A program made the position numbers and the translations under genes. The notes beneath the pieces were generated by a model. That model was not told the DNA's origin. It did not search any database and saw only the letters and a program-made list of their open reading frames with translations. This document shows, in pieces, positions 9,598 to 19,188 of a stretch of 64,000 nt of DNA. The DNA comes from Methyloceanibacter methanicus (GTDB lineage Bacteria > Pseudomonadota > Alphaproteobacteria > Rhizobiales > Methyloligellaceae), in NCBI RefSeq assembly GCF_001723285.1, contig NZ_LPWG01000002.1, positions 124,001 to 188,000 on the forward strand, read 5' to 3'. How positions within the stretch are numbered: the stretch's first letter is position 1; each line of letters starts with the position of its first letter.

Positions 9598-10077
9598 TTA
9601 GCCGGACATCACCTTGGTGAACTGGGCCAGCATGGTGGTCCAGGCGTCACGCGTGTCGCGGTCGAAAGACTTGTCGAGAGACCGCTCGAGCGTCCACACA
9701 AGCGCCCGCGACATGGTGCGGTAGTGGCGGGCGCGAATGCCCATCTGGCGGTGGCGGGTGCCCAGCAGCTTGAGCGTGGGGGCAAGGCCGTCTTCATGGC
9801 CGAGCGAGATCATGGCGAGTTTGGCGCCGGCCGAGAACTTCCGGGCCTGCATTTCCACCGGACCATCGAACTTCTTGCGAAGGCCGGGATCGAGGCGGAA
9901 CAGCTTCAGGAAGAAGAGTTGCGCGACCAGGTCCAGCGCGGGCTCGATGCGCACAAAACTGTTGAGAATCAACCGTTTCTGCTCTGTTGTCAGGTGCAGG
10001 TCTTTGGACGGCGCGCGCTTGGCGCGGCTTACGGTCTTCTTCGGCGCAGCGTCGGAAACGTGCAGTGCGGCAGGCAT
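9598..10077 (-). CDS. Single-domain globin (bacterial haemoglobin-like)
   Basis: The 159-residue protein has a ~28-residue basic extension followed by a globin fold. The segment LILNSFVRIEPALDLVAQLF matches helices A-B of Vitreoscilla-type and flavohaemoglobin globin domains, and KLLGTRHRQMG contains the likely proximal haem-ligand His (residue 109). No reductase domain follows, so it would need a separate reductase or act in O2/NO binding or sensing. It is a single-gene unit ended by the hairpin at 9535-9560. The physiological role is inference. Confidence 0.8.
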   Translation of the reverse strand: MPAALHVSDAAPKKTVSRAKRAPSKDLHLTTEQKRLILNSFVRIEPALDLVAQLFFLKLFRLDPGLRKKFDGPVEMQARKFSAGAKLAMISLGHEDGLAPTLKLLGTRHRQMGIRARHYRTMSRALVWTLERSLDKSFDRDTRDAWTTMLAQFTKVMSG

Positions 10078-10210
10078 GTCGGGTTACTCCTTGAACTGAC
10101 TTGTCGCCAGAATGCGCAAGGCGGATTGAGGAAGCGTTAAGGTAAGCGCGATCTTAAGTATGCCGTCGCGCATCTCCCCCAACGTCCGATTTTCGCCACC
10201 CGTTCAAGCC

Positions 10211-10239
10211 CTTGCACCGGGCGAGTCCGCTCCCAACAT
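10211..10239 (+). promoter_or_regulatory. Candidate heat-shock (RpoH-type) promoter of htpX
   Basis: CTTG at 10211-10214 and CCCAACAT at 10232-10239 are separated by 17 bp, resembling a sigma-32 promoter (CTTG, 13-18 bp, CCCAT-like -10). It lies 57 bp before the htpX start, and HtpX is heat-shock induced in other bacteria. Match by eye only. Confidence 0.35.
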
Positions 10240-10295
10240 ATAAGAAGCGGCGGATTTCCGCGTTTTTTGGACATGTTGAGGAGGTCACCCGGTCC

Positions 10296-11231
10296 ATGAG
10301 CTATTTGCGCACGGCGATACTGCTCGCAGCGCTCACCGCCCTGTTCATGGGCATCGGTTTTCTGATCGGCGGTCAGACGGGCATGATCATCGCGCTCGTG
10401 ATGGCCGGCGGCATGAACCTGTTCGCCTATTGGAACTCGGACAAGGCCGTGCTGCGCATGTACGGCGCGCATCTGGTGGATCCGAATAGCGGCCGCGACG
10501 CCCGCGACCTCTACGAGTTGGTCGGCGAACTCGCCCGCAACGCGAACCTGCCGATGCCCAAGGTCTATGTCATGGACAACCCGCAGCCGAATGCCTTCGC
10601 CACCGGCCGCAACCCCGAGAACGCGGCCGTCGCCGTGACCACGGGCCTGATGCACACGGTCAACCGGGACGAGCTGGCCGGCGTGATCGCGCACGAGCTC
10701 GCCCATATCCGCCATCACGACACGCTGCTGATGACGGTCACCGCCACCATCGCGGGCGCGATCGGCATGCTCGCGAACTTCGCCATGTTCTTCGGCGGAA
10801 ACCGCGACAACAACCATATGGGCTTCATCGGCACGCTTGCCCTCATGATCCTCGGGCCCATGGCGGCCGGTCTCGTGCAGATGGCGATCAGCCGCACGCG
10901 CGAATACGAGGCCGACAAGGGCGGCGCCGAGATTTGCGGCCATCCGTTGTGGCTTGCCTCCGCCTTGCAGAAGATCGCGGGCGGCGCGGCGCGCATTCCC
11001 AACGAAGAGGCGGAGGAGAACCCCGCGTCCGCGCATCTGTTCATTGTCAACCCGCTCCATGGCATGCGTCTCGACCGGATGTTCGCGACCCATCCGCCGA
11101 TGGAGGAGCGCGTGGCGCGGCTGGTGGCCATGTCGAAGGACGCGAACGCCGCCGGTTTCGCGCCGGCCGGACCCTGGTCCGGGAGCGTCCCCGAAGCCCC
11201 GCGCCGCCGGGCCCGCGGGCCCTGGGGTTAG
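10296..11231 (+). CDS. htpX: Membrane zinc metalloprotease HtpX
   Basis: HtpX is an inner-membrane M48 protease that degrades misfolded membrane proteins, working alongside FtsH. The 311-residue product has an N-terminal pair of hydrophobic helices (residues 5-25 and 28-45), the zinc motif [10 protein letters not shown] (HExxH near residue 130) and the third-ligand region [10 protein letters not shown] near residue 205. The C-terminal tail is Pro/Arg-rich. The start at 10296 follows a GAGGAGG site. It is transcribed toward rsmB. Confidence 0.97.
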   Translation: MSYLRTAILLAALTALFMGIGFLIGGQTGMIIALVMAGGMNLFAYWNSDKAVLRMYGAHLVDPNSGRDARDLYELVGELARNANLPMPKVYVMDNPQPNAFATGRNPENAAVAVTTGLMHTVNRDELAGVIAHELAHIRHHDTLLMTVTATIAGAIGMLANFAMFFGGNRDNNHMGFIGTLALMILGPMAAGLVQMAISRTREYEADKGGAEICGHPLWLASALQKIAGGAARIPNEEAEENPASAHLFIVNPLHGMRLDRMFATHPPMEERVARLVAMSKDANAAGFAPAGPWSGSVPEAPRRRARGPWG

Positions 11232-11356
11232 ACACAAAGCCAAGTGGAGGCTGATGGTGGCCCTGGGACGCCACCGCCTATCATCGATTGCTTCTCGACA
11301 GGACCCGCTCTCCCCCGGTCGAGATTTGGAAACCGAAGCACTTTGGAGGAGAAGAC

Positions 11357-12715
11357 ATGACCAAGACCCCCCCGAACAAGACGCTGTCGCGTACGCGCGA
11401 CCATCAGGTCGGGCTGCCCGCCCGCCGCGCCGCGGCAACCGTGCTCGACGCCGTCCTTCAGAAGAAGCAGCCCCTGGACGATGTGCTGGGGCGCGTCCGG
11501 GACGGCGCCATGTTCGACCTGCCCACGCGCGACCGGGCGCTCGCCCGCGCGATCGTCGGAACCTCGCTCAGACGTAAGGGCCAGATCGACCGCGTGCTCG
11601 AAACCTTTCTCGATCGCGGACTGCCGGCCCGGGCCGGTACGCTCTACCCCATCCTGCTGTCGGGCGCGGCGCAGATCCTGTTCATGAATGTGCCGCCCCA
11701 TGCGGCCATCGATCTGGCCGTGCGCCTCGCGCAGTGGGACCCGCGCGCCAAGCGTTACGACAAGCTGGTGAACGCCGTGCTGCGGCGCGTGTCCGAAAAG
11801 GGCGCGGGTATCGCCGGTGCGCTCGACGCCGGCCGGGCCAATACGCCGGACTGGCTTTGGGACCGCTGGGTCCGCACCTGGGGCGAGGAGCGGGCCCAGG
11901 CGATCGCCGATGCGCAGCTCACCGAACCGCCGCTCGATCTCACCGTGACGGGCGATCCCAAAAAATGGGCGGCCGAACTTGGCGGCAAGGTGTTGCCCAC
12001 GGGCAGCGTACGCCTGTTGCCGAAGGGCCGGATCGAAGACCTGCCGGGCTTCGCCGACGGCGCCTGGTGGGTGCAGGACGCGGCGGCCTCCATTCCGGCA
12101 AAGCTCCTGCACGACATCGCGGGCAAACGCGTCGCCGACCTCTGCGCAGCCCCGGGGGGCAAGACCGCCCAGCTCGCGGCCGCCGGCGCGAACGTCACCG
12201 CCGTCGATCTGTCCAAGGCGCGCGTGGCCCGGCTCGAGGAGAACCTCGCCCGGCTTGGCCTCTTCGTGCAAACCATTACCGCCGATGCCAGCACGTGGCA
12301 GGCCGACGAGCCGTTCGACGCGGTGCTGCTTGATGCGCCCTGCTCGTCGACCGGGACGATCCGCCGTCATCCCGACGTGCCGTATCTCAAATCGGACAAG
12401 GACATCGCCGAACTGGCAGCACTCCAGGCCCGGCTCCTCAACAATGCGGTGCGCCTGCTGAAGCCGGGCGGCACGCTGGTCTATTCGACCTGCTCGCTCG
12501 AACCCGAGGAGGGCGAGGCGCAGATCGCGGCGCTCCTGGCACGGAACGAATCACTCCGCATCGAGCCTTTGCACGCCGACGAGCCCTTTGGGGACACGGA
12601 ATGGGCTCAAGCCTCGGGCGTGTTGCGGACGTTTCCCTACCAACTTGCGCTGGACTCCCCCGAGTGGAGCGGTATGGACGGATTCTTCGCCGCCCGGCTC
12701 GTGCGCGCGAGCTAG
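11357..12715 (+). CDS. rsmB: 16S rRNA (cytosine-967 C5)-methyltransferase
   Basis: RsmB methylates C967 of 16S rRNA using S-adenosylmethionine. The 452-residue protein has an N-terminal NusB-like domain (residues 20-150) and a C-terminal NOL1/NOP2/Sun methyltransferase domain: LCAAPGGKTAQLA is the SAM-binding motif, DAPCSSTG carries the release cysteine and YSTCSLEPEEGE the catalytic cysteine. The ATG at 11357 is preferred because a GGAGGA site lies 8 bp upstream. It is followed by the heparinase-like gene and purH, a common order in Hyphomicrobiales. Confidence 0.93.
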   Translation: MTKTPPNKTLSRTRDHQVGLPARRAAATVLDAVLQKKQPLDDVLGRVRDGAMFDLPTRDRALARAIVGTSLRRKGQIDRVLETFLDRGLPARAGTLYPILLSGAAQILFMNVPPHAAIDLAVRLAQWDPRAKRYDKLVNAVLRRVSEKGAGIAGALDAGRANTPDWLWDRWVRTWGEERAQAIADAQLTEPPLDLTVTGDPKKWAAELGGKVLPTGSVRLLPKGRIEDLPGFADGAWWVQDAAASIPAKLLHDIAGKRVADLCAAPGGKTAQLAAAGANVTAVDLSKARVARLEENLARLGLFVQTITADASTWQADEPFDAVLLDAPCSSTGTIRRHPDVPYLKSDKDIAELAALQARLLNNAVRLLKPGGTLVYSTCSLEPEEGEAQIAALLARNESLRIEPLHADEPFGDTEWAQASGVLRTFPYQLALDSPEWSGMDGFFAARLVRAS

Positions 12716-12845
12716 GGAAGAACGCCTTGAGCCACTTGCCCTTGGGGTCCTGCTGCACGACAATGCGCACCGCTTGAATAACAAGCGGCGGGGGAGAGCG
12801 CGGTACCCATCTAGCGTGTCGCAGCTCGCGTGGAGAACGATCCTT

Positions 12846-14622
12846 ATGGCGGGCGATCAGGCCTTCGAGCGCGAGTCCGGCGCTCAAGAGGTGAAGCTTG
12901 GCGGGCCGAGCCCGTTGAGACGGCTGATGCTGTCCGGTCTCGCCGCGGTCAGCTATCCGGGCTCGCAGGCCGAGCAACTCCTCCTCGCGCCGCAAGAGCT
13001 GCGCACCGCCGATCCGAGCTTCGCGACCGAGATCTACAACGGCCATTTCGGACTGGCGGGCAAGCTGGCGGATATCGCGCGCGATCTCCATTCGAGATCG
13101 AGCCGCCTCGGTCAACTGGGCGCGCGAGCTCTACGGATTCGGCTGGCTCCGGCATCTGCGCGCCGCCGACTCCGAGCTGTCGCGCGAGCAGGCGAAGACC
13201 CTCGTGCACGACTTCATCCGGTTGCGGCGGCAAATTCCGCCGCTCGCCTGGCAACCGGAGATCGTCGCCCGGCGCGTGATCTCGTGGCTGTCGAACTCGG
13301 TGCTGGTGCTGGCCGCCGACGAGCCGGAGGCCTACGAATCGTTCCTGAAGGAACTCACCGCCCAGCTGCGCTATCTCTCCGCCGGCTACCGGGACGCACC
13401 AGACGGCGTTCCCCGGCTGCTGTCGCTCATGGCCCTGCTCTATGGCGGGTTGTGCATTGCCGACCAGAAACCGGTGGTGGATCGCTACACGAAGCCGTTC
13501 TGCCGCGAGCTCGACCGGCAGATCCTGCCCGATGGCGGCCATATCTCCCGCAATCCCGAGGCGCTCATCGAGCTGCTGCTGGATCTGCTTCCGTTGCGCC
13601 AATGTTTCGTGGCGCGGGACCGTACGCCGCCCAAGGAGCTCACCGACGCCGTGGACCGCATCATGCCGATGCTGCGGTTCTTCCGGCTGGGCGACGGCTC
13701 GATGGCGCGGTTCAACGGCGCCGGCCCGACGCCGACCGATGCCCTGGCCACGGTGCGTGCCTATGACGATATCGAGGGCGCGCCGGTGCGCTCGGCGGCC
13801 AATTCAGGCTATGTGCGGGTCGAGGCCGGTTCGACGCTCATCCTGTGCGACCTGGGACCGCCCCCCGTGGCATCCCTGACGCGGGACGCACATGCGGGCT
13901 TCTTGTCGTTCGAGATGAGTTCCGGGGATGCCCCCATCATCATCAACTGCGGCGCGCCGACACCCGAGTTCGAGGAGTGGCGGCTCTTTTCGCGGACGAC
14001 CCCGGCGCATTCCACGCTCAGCCTGGAGGACGACTCGCTGGCCGAGTTCGAGGTGGCGAACGAGGATGCCGAACCCGAGCCGGACGCCACGCTGATCGGC
14101 CCGCTCAACCCGCAAGGCGCGTTCTCGGATCAGGGCGAAGGCGGGAACCTGCGCATCAAGGGCTCCCATGACGGCTACGTGGAACGGTACGGAGTCAGCC
14201 ATGCCCGGCAAATCCTCATCGCACCGGACGGCAACCTGATCTCGAGCGAGGACAAGCTCTCGACCCGCGGGCTGAAGAGCCCCGAAGGCCTCATCGCCGG
14301 TTCCTACGCCGTGCGGTTTCACCTCCACCCGTCGGTCAAGGCCCAGACCATGGGAGACGGCATGTCGGCGGTCCTGGTCCTGCGCAACGGCGAGACCTGG
14401 CGGCTCAGCGCCAATGCCGAGGAGATGACGATCGAGGAGAGCGTTCTGCTCGCCGATCCGCGCGGGCCGCAGGTCACCTCGCAGATCGTGCTCAGCGGCA
14501 TGATGGGCGAAGCGCGCGAGGTGCGCATTGTATGGAACCTCGAAAAGACCGGCGAGGAGGCCGCCCCGCACCCCTTGGTGGATCCCAACGACACGCCGGA
14601 TATCCGGTCAAACGACAGCTAG
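12846..14622 (+). CDS. Heparinase II/III family protein, frameshifted (two inferred 1-bp deletions)
   Basis: The gene is read in one frame from the ATG at 12846 to about 13082, in a second frame for about eight codons (RSPFEIEPP), and in a third frame from about 13107 (SVNWARELYGFGWLRHLR) to the stop at 14622. Restoring one base near 13082 and one near 13106 gives a ~592-residue protein. The N-terminal half is an all-alpha toroid and the C-terminal half a beta-sandwich, as in heparinase II/III-like alginate and heparin lyases. In Hyphomicrobiales this protein is regularly encoded between rsmB and purH; its substrate is unknown. The two indels are probably sequence errors. Confidence 0.82.
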
Positions 14623-14625
14623 ACC

Positions 14626-16212
14626 ATGCCAACACGAAAGATCACGAGAGCGCTGCTTTCGGTCAGCGACAAGACCGGGCTCGTGCCGTTCGCGCAAGCG
14701 CTCGCCGGCCACGACGTCACGCTCGTCTCCACGGGCGGCACCGCCAAGGCCTTGCGCGAGGCGGGGCTCACCGTAGTCGACGTCGCCGAGGTGACCGGCA
14801 GTCCGGAGATGATGGATGGCCGGGTGAAGACCCTGCACCCGAAAATCCACGGCGGCCTGCTGGCCATGCGCGACAACGCCGAGCATGTGGCGGCCATGGA
14901 CACGCACGGCATCCCGCCGATCGATCTGCTGGTCGTCAATCTCTACCCGTTCGAAGCGACGGTCGCGGGTGGCGCGGACTTCGCAACGGCCATCGAGAAT
15001 ATCGACATTGGCGGGCCGGCCATGATTCGTGCGGCGGCGAAGAACCATGCGGGTGTCGCGGTCGTCGTCGACCCGGAGGACTACGATCAGGTCCTCGAAG
15101 AGATCGCCACGCACGAGGCTGCACGACGGGCGGCACGCCGCCGGCACCTGGCCGCCAAGGCCTTTGCCCATACGGGCGCCTATGACGGTGCGATCGCCAC
15201 CTGGTTCGCAGAAGAGCTCGGCGTGACCGCGCCGCATAAGCGCGTGATCGGCGGCACGCGCGCGGCCAAGCTGCGCTATGGGGAGAACCCCCATCAATGG
15301 GCGGCGTTCTACACGACCGCCGAACAGCGCCCCGGCGTGGCCACGGCCACCCAGGTGCAGGGGAAGGAACTCTCCTACAACAATCTCAACGACACGGACG
15401 CCGCCTTCGAGCTGGTGGCCGAGTTCGATCCGAACAGTTCCGCCGCCGTTGCCATCATCAAACACGCGAACCCGTGCGGCGTCGCGGTCGGGTCCACGCT
15501 GGCCGAGGCCTATACGAAGGCGCTGGCCTGTGACGGCGTCAGCGCCTTCGGCGGCATCGTCGCGCTCAACGCGACGCTCGATGCCGAGGCGGCCGAAGAG
15601 ATCGTCAAGATCTTCACCGAAGTAATCATCGCGCCGAACGCGTCCGATGAGGCGAAGGCGATCATTGCGTCCAAGAAGAACTTGCGTCTCCTGCTCACGG
15701 GCGCCCTGCCCGATCCGCGTGCCGAAGGCCTCACCTACCGCGCGCTCGCCGGCGGGTTCCTCGTGCAATCCCGCGACAATCGCCTGGTCGATCAGGACGC
15801 GCTCAAAGTGGTGACGAAGCGCAAGCCGTCCGAACAGGAGCTCGCGGACATGATCTTCGCCTTCACCGTGGCGAAACATGTGAAGTCGAACACCATCGTC
15901 TATGCGAAGGACGGCGCGACCGTGGGCATCGGCGCGGGCCAGATGAGCCGGGTGGATTCGGCGCGCATTGCCGCGCGGAAAGCCGAGGACGCGGCCGAGC
16001 GCTCGGCCTGTCCCAGCCCGCTCACGATCGGGTCTGTTGCCGCGTCGGATGCCTTCTTCCCCTTCGCCGACGGGCTGCAGGTGGTGGCGGACGCCGGCGC
16101 GACCGCCGTGATCCAGCCGGGTGGTTCCATGCGCGACGACGAGGTCATTGCCGCCGCGGACGCGGCTGGCCTCGCCATGGTCTTCACCGGGATGCGCCAT
16201 TTCCGGCACTAG
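14626..16212 (+). CDS. purH: Bifunctional AICAR formyltransferase / IMP cyclohydrolase
   Basis: PurH catalyses the last two steps of IMP synthesis. The N-terminal MGS-like cyclohydrolase domain begins with [13 protein letters not shown] and holds [13 protein letters not shown] and [14 protein letters not shown]. The formyltransferase domain contains the catalytic segment [13 protein letters not shown], and the end reads [14 protein letters not shown]. The 528-residue length is normal. Odd point: residues ~165-171 are an Arg/Ala-rich run that the family does not have. Reading the +1 frame between about 15118 and 15138 instead gives a family-like [15 protein letters not shown], so a deletion and a compensating insertion are inferred there. 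Confidence 0.96.
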   Translation: MPTRKITRALLSVSDKTGLVPFAQALAGHDVTLVSTGGTAKALREAGLTVVDVAEVTGSPEMMDGRVKTLHPKIHGGLLAMRDNAEHVAAMDTHGIPPIDLLVVNLYPFEATVAGGADFATAIENIDIGGPAMIRAAAKNHAGVAVVVDPEDYDQVLEEIATHEAARRAARRRHLAAKAFAHTGAYDGAIATWFAEELGVTAPHKRVIGGTRAAKLRYGENPHQWAAFYTTAEQRPGVATATQVQGKELSYNNLNDTDAAFELVAEFDPNSSAAVAIIKHANPCGVAVGSTLAEAYTKALACDGVSAFGGIVALNATLDAEAAEEIVKIFTEVIIAPNASDEAKAIIASKKNLRLLLTGALPDPRAEGLTYRALAGGFLVQSRDNRLVDQDALKVVTKRKPSEQELADMIFAFTVAKHVKSNTIVYAKDGATVGIGAGQMSRVDSARIAARKAEDAAERSACPSPLTIGSVAASDAFFPFADGLQVVADAGATAVIQPGGSMRDDEVIAAADAAGLAMVFTGMRHFRH

Positions 16213-16246
16213 CCGGCACGCGACACGAATAGCGGTCACGCAAAAC

Positions 16247-16273
16247 AAAAAAGGCCCCCCCGAAGGGAGGCCT
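16247..16273 (-). terminator. Intrinsic terminator between purH and the repeat lipoprotein gene
   Basis: AGGCC (16252-16256) pairs with GGCCT (16269-16273) with further CCC/GGG pairing around a CGAA loop. The A-run at 16247-16252 is a T-run for the minus-strand lipoprotein gene ending at 16300. It may serve both converging genes. Confidence 0.75.
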
Positions 16274-16299
16274 GTTCGTCGGTCTTTGCCGAGCCGTTT

Positions 16300-17035
16300 C
16301 TAAAGCCCGTCGGGATAGACCGGCTGGGGCTGGTTCGGCGACGGCGGCTCGCCCTTGTGCGGCGCCGTCGGGGCATCCTCGGAGAGCGTCGGCGGCACGA
16401 CTACCGTGACGTAGTCCTCCTCGATGATGACCGTCTTGCCTTCGGGCGTCGTCATCACGGTGTCGGCTTCCTCGACAATCACCGCCGCAGGCTCGCCCGC
16501 GTCGGAGCTGTCCATCGCGCCCTCGGGCGGCCCATCCGGATAGACCGGCTGCGGCTGGTTGGGCGAGGCGGTCGCCCGTGTGGGGCAGCTTCGGTGCGTC
16601 TTCCGACACCTCGGGCGAGACGACGATCACACCCTCCGTGACGGCCTCTTCCTCGACCGCAGCCGCCGGCTCTTCGGCCTCGGCAGGTCCTTCGGCCTCT
16701 TCGGCAGGTTCCTCGGGCACAACGGGCTGAGGCTGGTTCGGCGAGGGCGGTTCTCCCTTGCTAGGGAGCGTCGGCGCATCTTCCGAGACGGTCGGCGGAA
16801 CCACGATGGTCTCCTCCGTGGTCACTTCCTCGGTGGTCACCTCCTCCTCAGCAGCCGGCTCGGCTTCGGCGGCCGGCGCCGCATCGTCCTCGGTTGCGTC
16901 CTTCGTTGCGTCCTTGGCCGCATCCTCGACCGCGGGCGGTGCCACGTCCTTCTCGGTATCTTCGTCCTTCGGCTTCTCGCAAGCCGCTAGCAAGCATGCC
17001 GCCAGTATGGCTGCTCCCAAACCCAAATGTCTCAT
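16300..17035 (-). CDS. Acidic, Pro/Glu-rich lipoprotein with three internal repeats, frameshifted
   Basis: It starts MRHLGLGAAILAACLLAAC; the LLAAC lipobox implies a lipoprotein with Cys near residue 19. The rest is low-complexity Glu/Ala/Pro with three copies of a ~60-residue unit ending in a SEDAP(T/K)xPxKGEPPSPNQPQPV-like block. In the middle copy the frame breaks: two missing bases near 16566 and 16571 restore the block and join the frame ending at 16300, giving about 245 residues. No family was recognised. It lies at the end of the lemA/TPM/MFS minus-strand run. Confidence 0.7.
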
Positions 17036-17183
17036 AGTCGCCCCCCGGTCCATCGATTTTGCGCACTATCATCCAACGTAGGCCTTATGCGGAGCGTAGC
17101 GCGAATACGCGCGCATTTCCACGACGCGGTTGCGCCGTTCGCACGCGTGCCCGGGGCGGTTGGGTTGGCCGCCCCTCGAGGCC

Positions 17184-18563
17184 TCACCGGGTGGCGCGGA
17201 CCGGTGCCAAGAGCAGGAGCCCGGCGATCAGGAACACGAGACTGACAGAAATTCCAAGGCGTTGGCTGCCGGTGACGGCCGTGACGATGCCGATGGCAAG
17301 GGGGGCCGCGAAGGCGGTGACCTTCCCGGAAAAGGCGAAGAAGCCGTAGAACTCTGTCGTCTGGTCGGACGGGCAGATGCGGGCGAGCAAGGTCCGGCTC
17401 GAGGCCTGGACCGGACCGAGGGCGATGCCGATGAGCAGCGCGAAGGCCAGCAGCACCTGCTCGCCGGCCGCAGCGAAGAGCCCGCCGCCCGCCGGTTTCT
17501 CCGCCACCGGCACCACAAAGAAGATCTCGTCCGGGTCGACGGACAACACGCCGATCGAGCCCACGATGAAAACGAGGAGCCCCACGACAATCACCGTCTT
17601 GGAGCCCACGGCGTCATCGACGAGACCGCCGATGCACGCGCCGACAAGGGCCGCGACGGTCAGGATGATGCCGAACAGGCCGAGCTCGGTGGCGCCCCAG
17701 CCAAACACGCTGGCCGCGTAGATCGCGCCGAAAGAGAACACGGCAGCGCACCCATCCGCGTAGAGCATGCGCGCCAGCAGGAAGAGCGCGACGTTGCGGT
17801 GCGCGCGCAGCAAGTTCCGGATCGAGCTCACGAGCCGGCGGAGCCCTTCGGGCACGGGATTGTTGGCCGGCCGGGTCCCGTGCCTGTCCTGCGTGAACAG
17901 AAACATCGGCAGGACGAACACCAGGTACCAGACCGCGCAGAAGGGCCCGACCAGGCGGTCCCCCTCGCGCGTGGCGCTATCGAGCGTCACGAGTGGGGTC
18001 AACCCGAACAAGGTCTTGCCCCCGTCCGGGCTGGTCACGAGAAGCCCCGCGACCAGGGCAAGGCTCACGAGCCCTCCGGCATAGCCGATCGCCCAGGCGA
18101 AGCCCGAGAGCCGGCCCAGCCGCCGCTCCGAGATGAGGCCGGGCATCATGGCGTTGTTGAACTGGGTCGCGAGCTCGACACCGAGGGTTGCGATGCCGAA
18201 CGACAGGAGCACCAGCGGGACGGCCCCCTCCGAACCCGGGACCGCGAGCCAAAGGACCGCCGAGCCCAGGATCAGCATCGCCGAGAACACCGCGATCCAT
18301 GGCTTCCTGGGGAGCCCTGCGTCGGCGATGGCACCGAGAACCGGCGCCAGCACCGCGGCGGTGAGCTGTGCGGCGCTCGTCGCGAAGGCCCATAGCGACT
18401 GGGCGTGGGGGGGATCGCTCATGAACCCGTTCACGAAATAGGGTGCGAACAGAAACGTGACGACTAGCGTGTAGTAGGGCTGGGTGGCCCAATCGAACAA
18501 CGCCCAGCCGACGAGGCCGGCCTTCCCGGACGGCCGCCCCAAGCTAGGCGTATTGTTCGGCAT
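17184..18563 (-). CDS. MFS transporter of the UMF1/Atg22-like family
   Basis: A 459-residue integral membrane protein with about 12 hydrophobic segments. The N-terminal WALFDWATQPYYTLV segment and the AQLTAAVLAPVLGAIAD loop match the UMF1 (unknown major facilitator 1) / vacuolar Atg22-like family, which carries amino acids in yeast; the bacterial substrate is unknown. Its start overlaps the 3' end of the upstream TPM-domain gene by 20 bp, so the two are probably cotranscribed. Confidence 0.88.
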   Translation of the reverse strand: MPNNTPSLGRPSGKAGLVGWALFDWATQPYYTLVVTFLFAPYFVNGFMSDPPHAQSLWAFATSAAQLTAAVLAPVLGAIADAGLPRKPWIAVFSAMLILGSAVLWLAVPGSEGAVPLVLLSFGIATLGVELATQFNNAMMPGLISERRLGRLSGFAWAIGYAGGLVSLALVAGLLVTSPDGGKTLFGLTPLVTLDSATREGDRLVGPFCAVWYLVFVLPMFLFTQDRHGTRPANNPVPEGLRRLVSSIRNLLRAHRNVALFLLARMLYADGCAAVFSFGAIYAASVFGWGATELGLFGIILTVAALVGACIGGLVDDAVGSKTVIVVGLLVFIVGSIGVLSVDPDEIFFVVPVAEKPAGGGLFAAAGEQVLLAFALLIGIALGPVQASSRTLLARICPSDQTTEFYGFFAFSGKVTAFAAPLAIGIVTAVTGSQRLGISVSLVFLIAGLLLLAPVRATR

Positions 18564-19176
18564 CGAGCACGATCAAATGATTGGGCAGTTCATCCTCGCC
18601 GAGCGGCTCGGGCGGGAAGTGCTCGGCCAGGATTTCGCCGCACCGCTCCACGGCCTCGACAAAGCCTTGCACGCGGTCGCCGTGGCCGATCCGCGCCGTG
18701 AGGTCCGCGATCAGATCGTCCCACACGTGCTGGGACACCTTTTCGTAGATCCCGTTGTCGGCGATCACCTCGGCGTAGCGCTCCGCGTCCGAGACATAGA
18801 GAAGAACGCCGGTCCGGCCTTTGGTGGTGTGTAGGTTCTGGACGAGGAACTGTTCGATGGCGCGCAGATGCGCGCGGGACCGTTTCAGCCACCCGGGTGC
18901 GATCGCCACCCGCAACTTGCGCCATTGGGTCAGGATCACACCCGCCGCGAAAACGGCAAGTTGGAGCAGGTACACATATTCGATGGGCCATTTGGTCAGA
19001 TGGATGAGCGGCAGCGGGACGGCCAAAGCCGCCAAGGCCACGCACATCAGCGCGAAGAAGTGATAGCCCGACGAGCACCGCGCCACGACCACGACGATCT
19101 CGCCGCTGGTGGTCTTCTCGGCACGGGTGATCGCCTCGGAAATCAGGGCGTGTTCATCGGGGGTGAAGGGCTTCAT
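18544..19176 (-). CDS. TPM-domain membrane protein
   Basis: The 210-residue protein starts with a short helix-rich region (SEAITRAEKTTSGEIVVVVA), has two hydrophobic helices (residues ~38-58 and 67-84), and ends with the second half of a TPM (TLP18.3/Psb32/MOLO-1) domain containing GVLLYVSDAERYAEVIADNGI and a tail rich in charged residues. The helix pair inserted within the domain matches a bacterial subfamily usually encoded next to a YgcG-type TPM protein and LemA, as here. The biochemical function is not established. Confidence 0.88.
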   Translation of the reverse strand: MKPFTPDEHALISEAITRAEKTTSGEIVVVVARCSSGYHFFALMCVALAALAVPLPLIHLTKWPIEYVYLLQLAVFAAGVILTQWRKLRVAIAPGWLKRSRAHLRAIEQFLVQNLHTTKGRTGVLLYVSDAERYAEVIADNGIYEKVSQHVWDDLIADLTARIGHGDRVQGFVEAVERCGEILAEHFPPEPLGEDELPNHLIVLDAEQYA

Positions 19177-19188
19177 CGCTTCCGGTCC

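Noticed and set aside
12716-12845. Possible minus-strand gene end containing QQDPKGKWLKAFF between rsmB and the heparinase-like gene
   Set aside because: The segment looks protein-like but has no plausible start or conserved domain on either side; left as intergenic.
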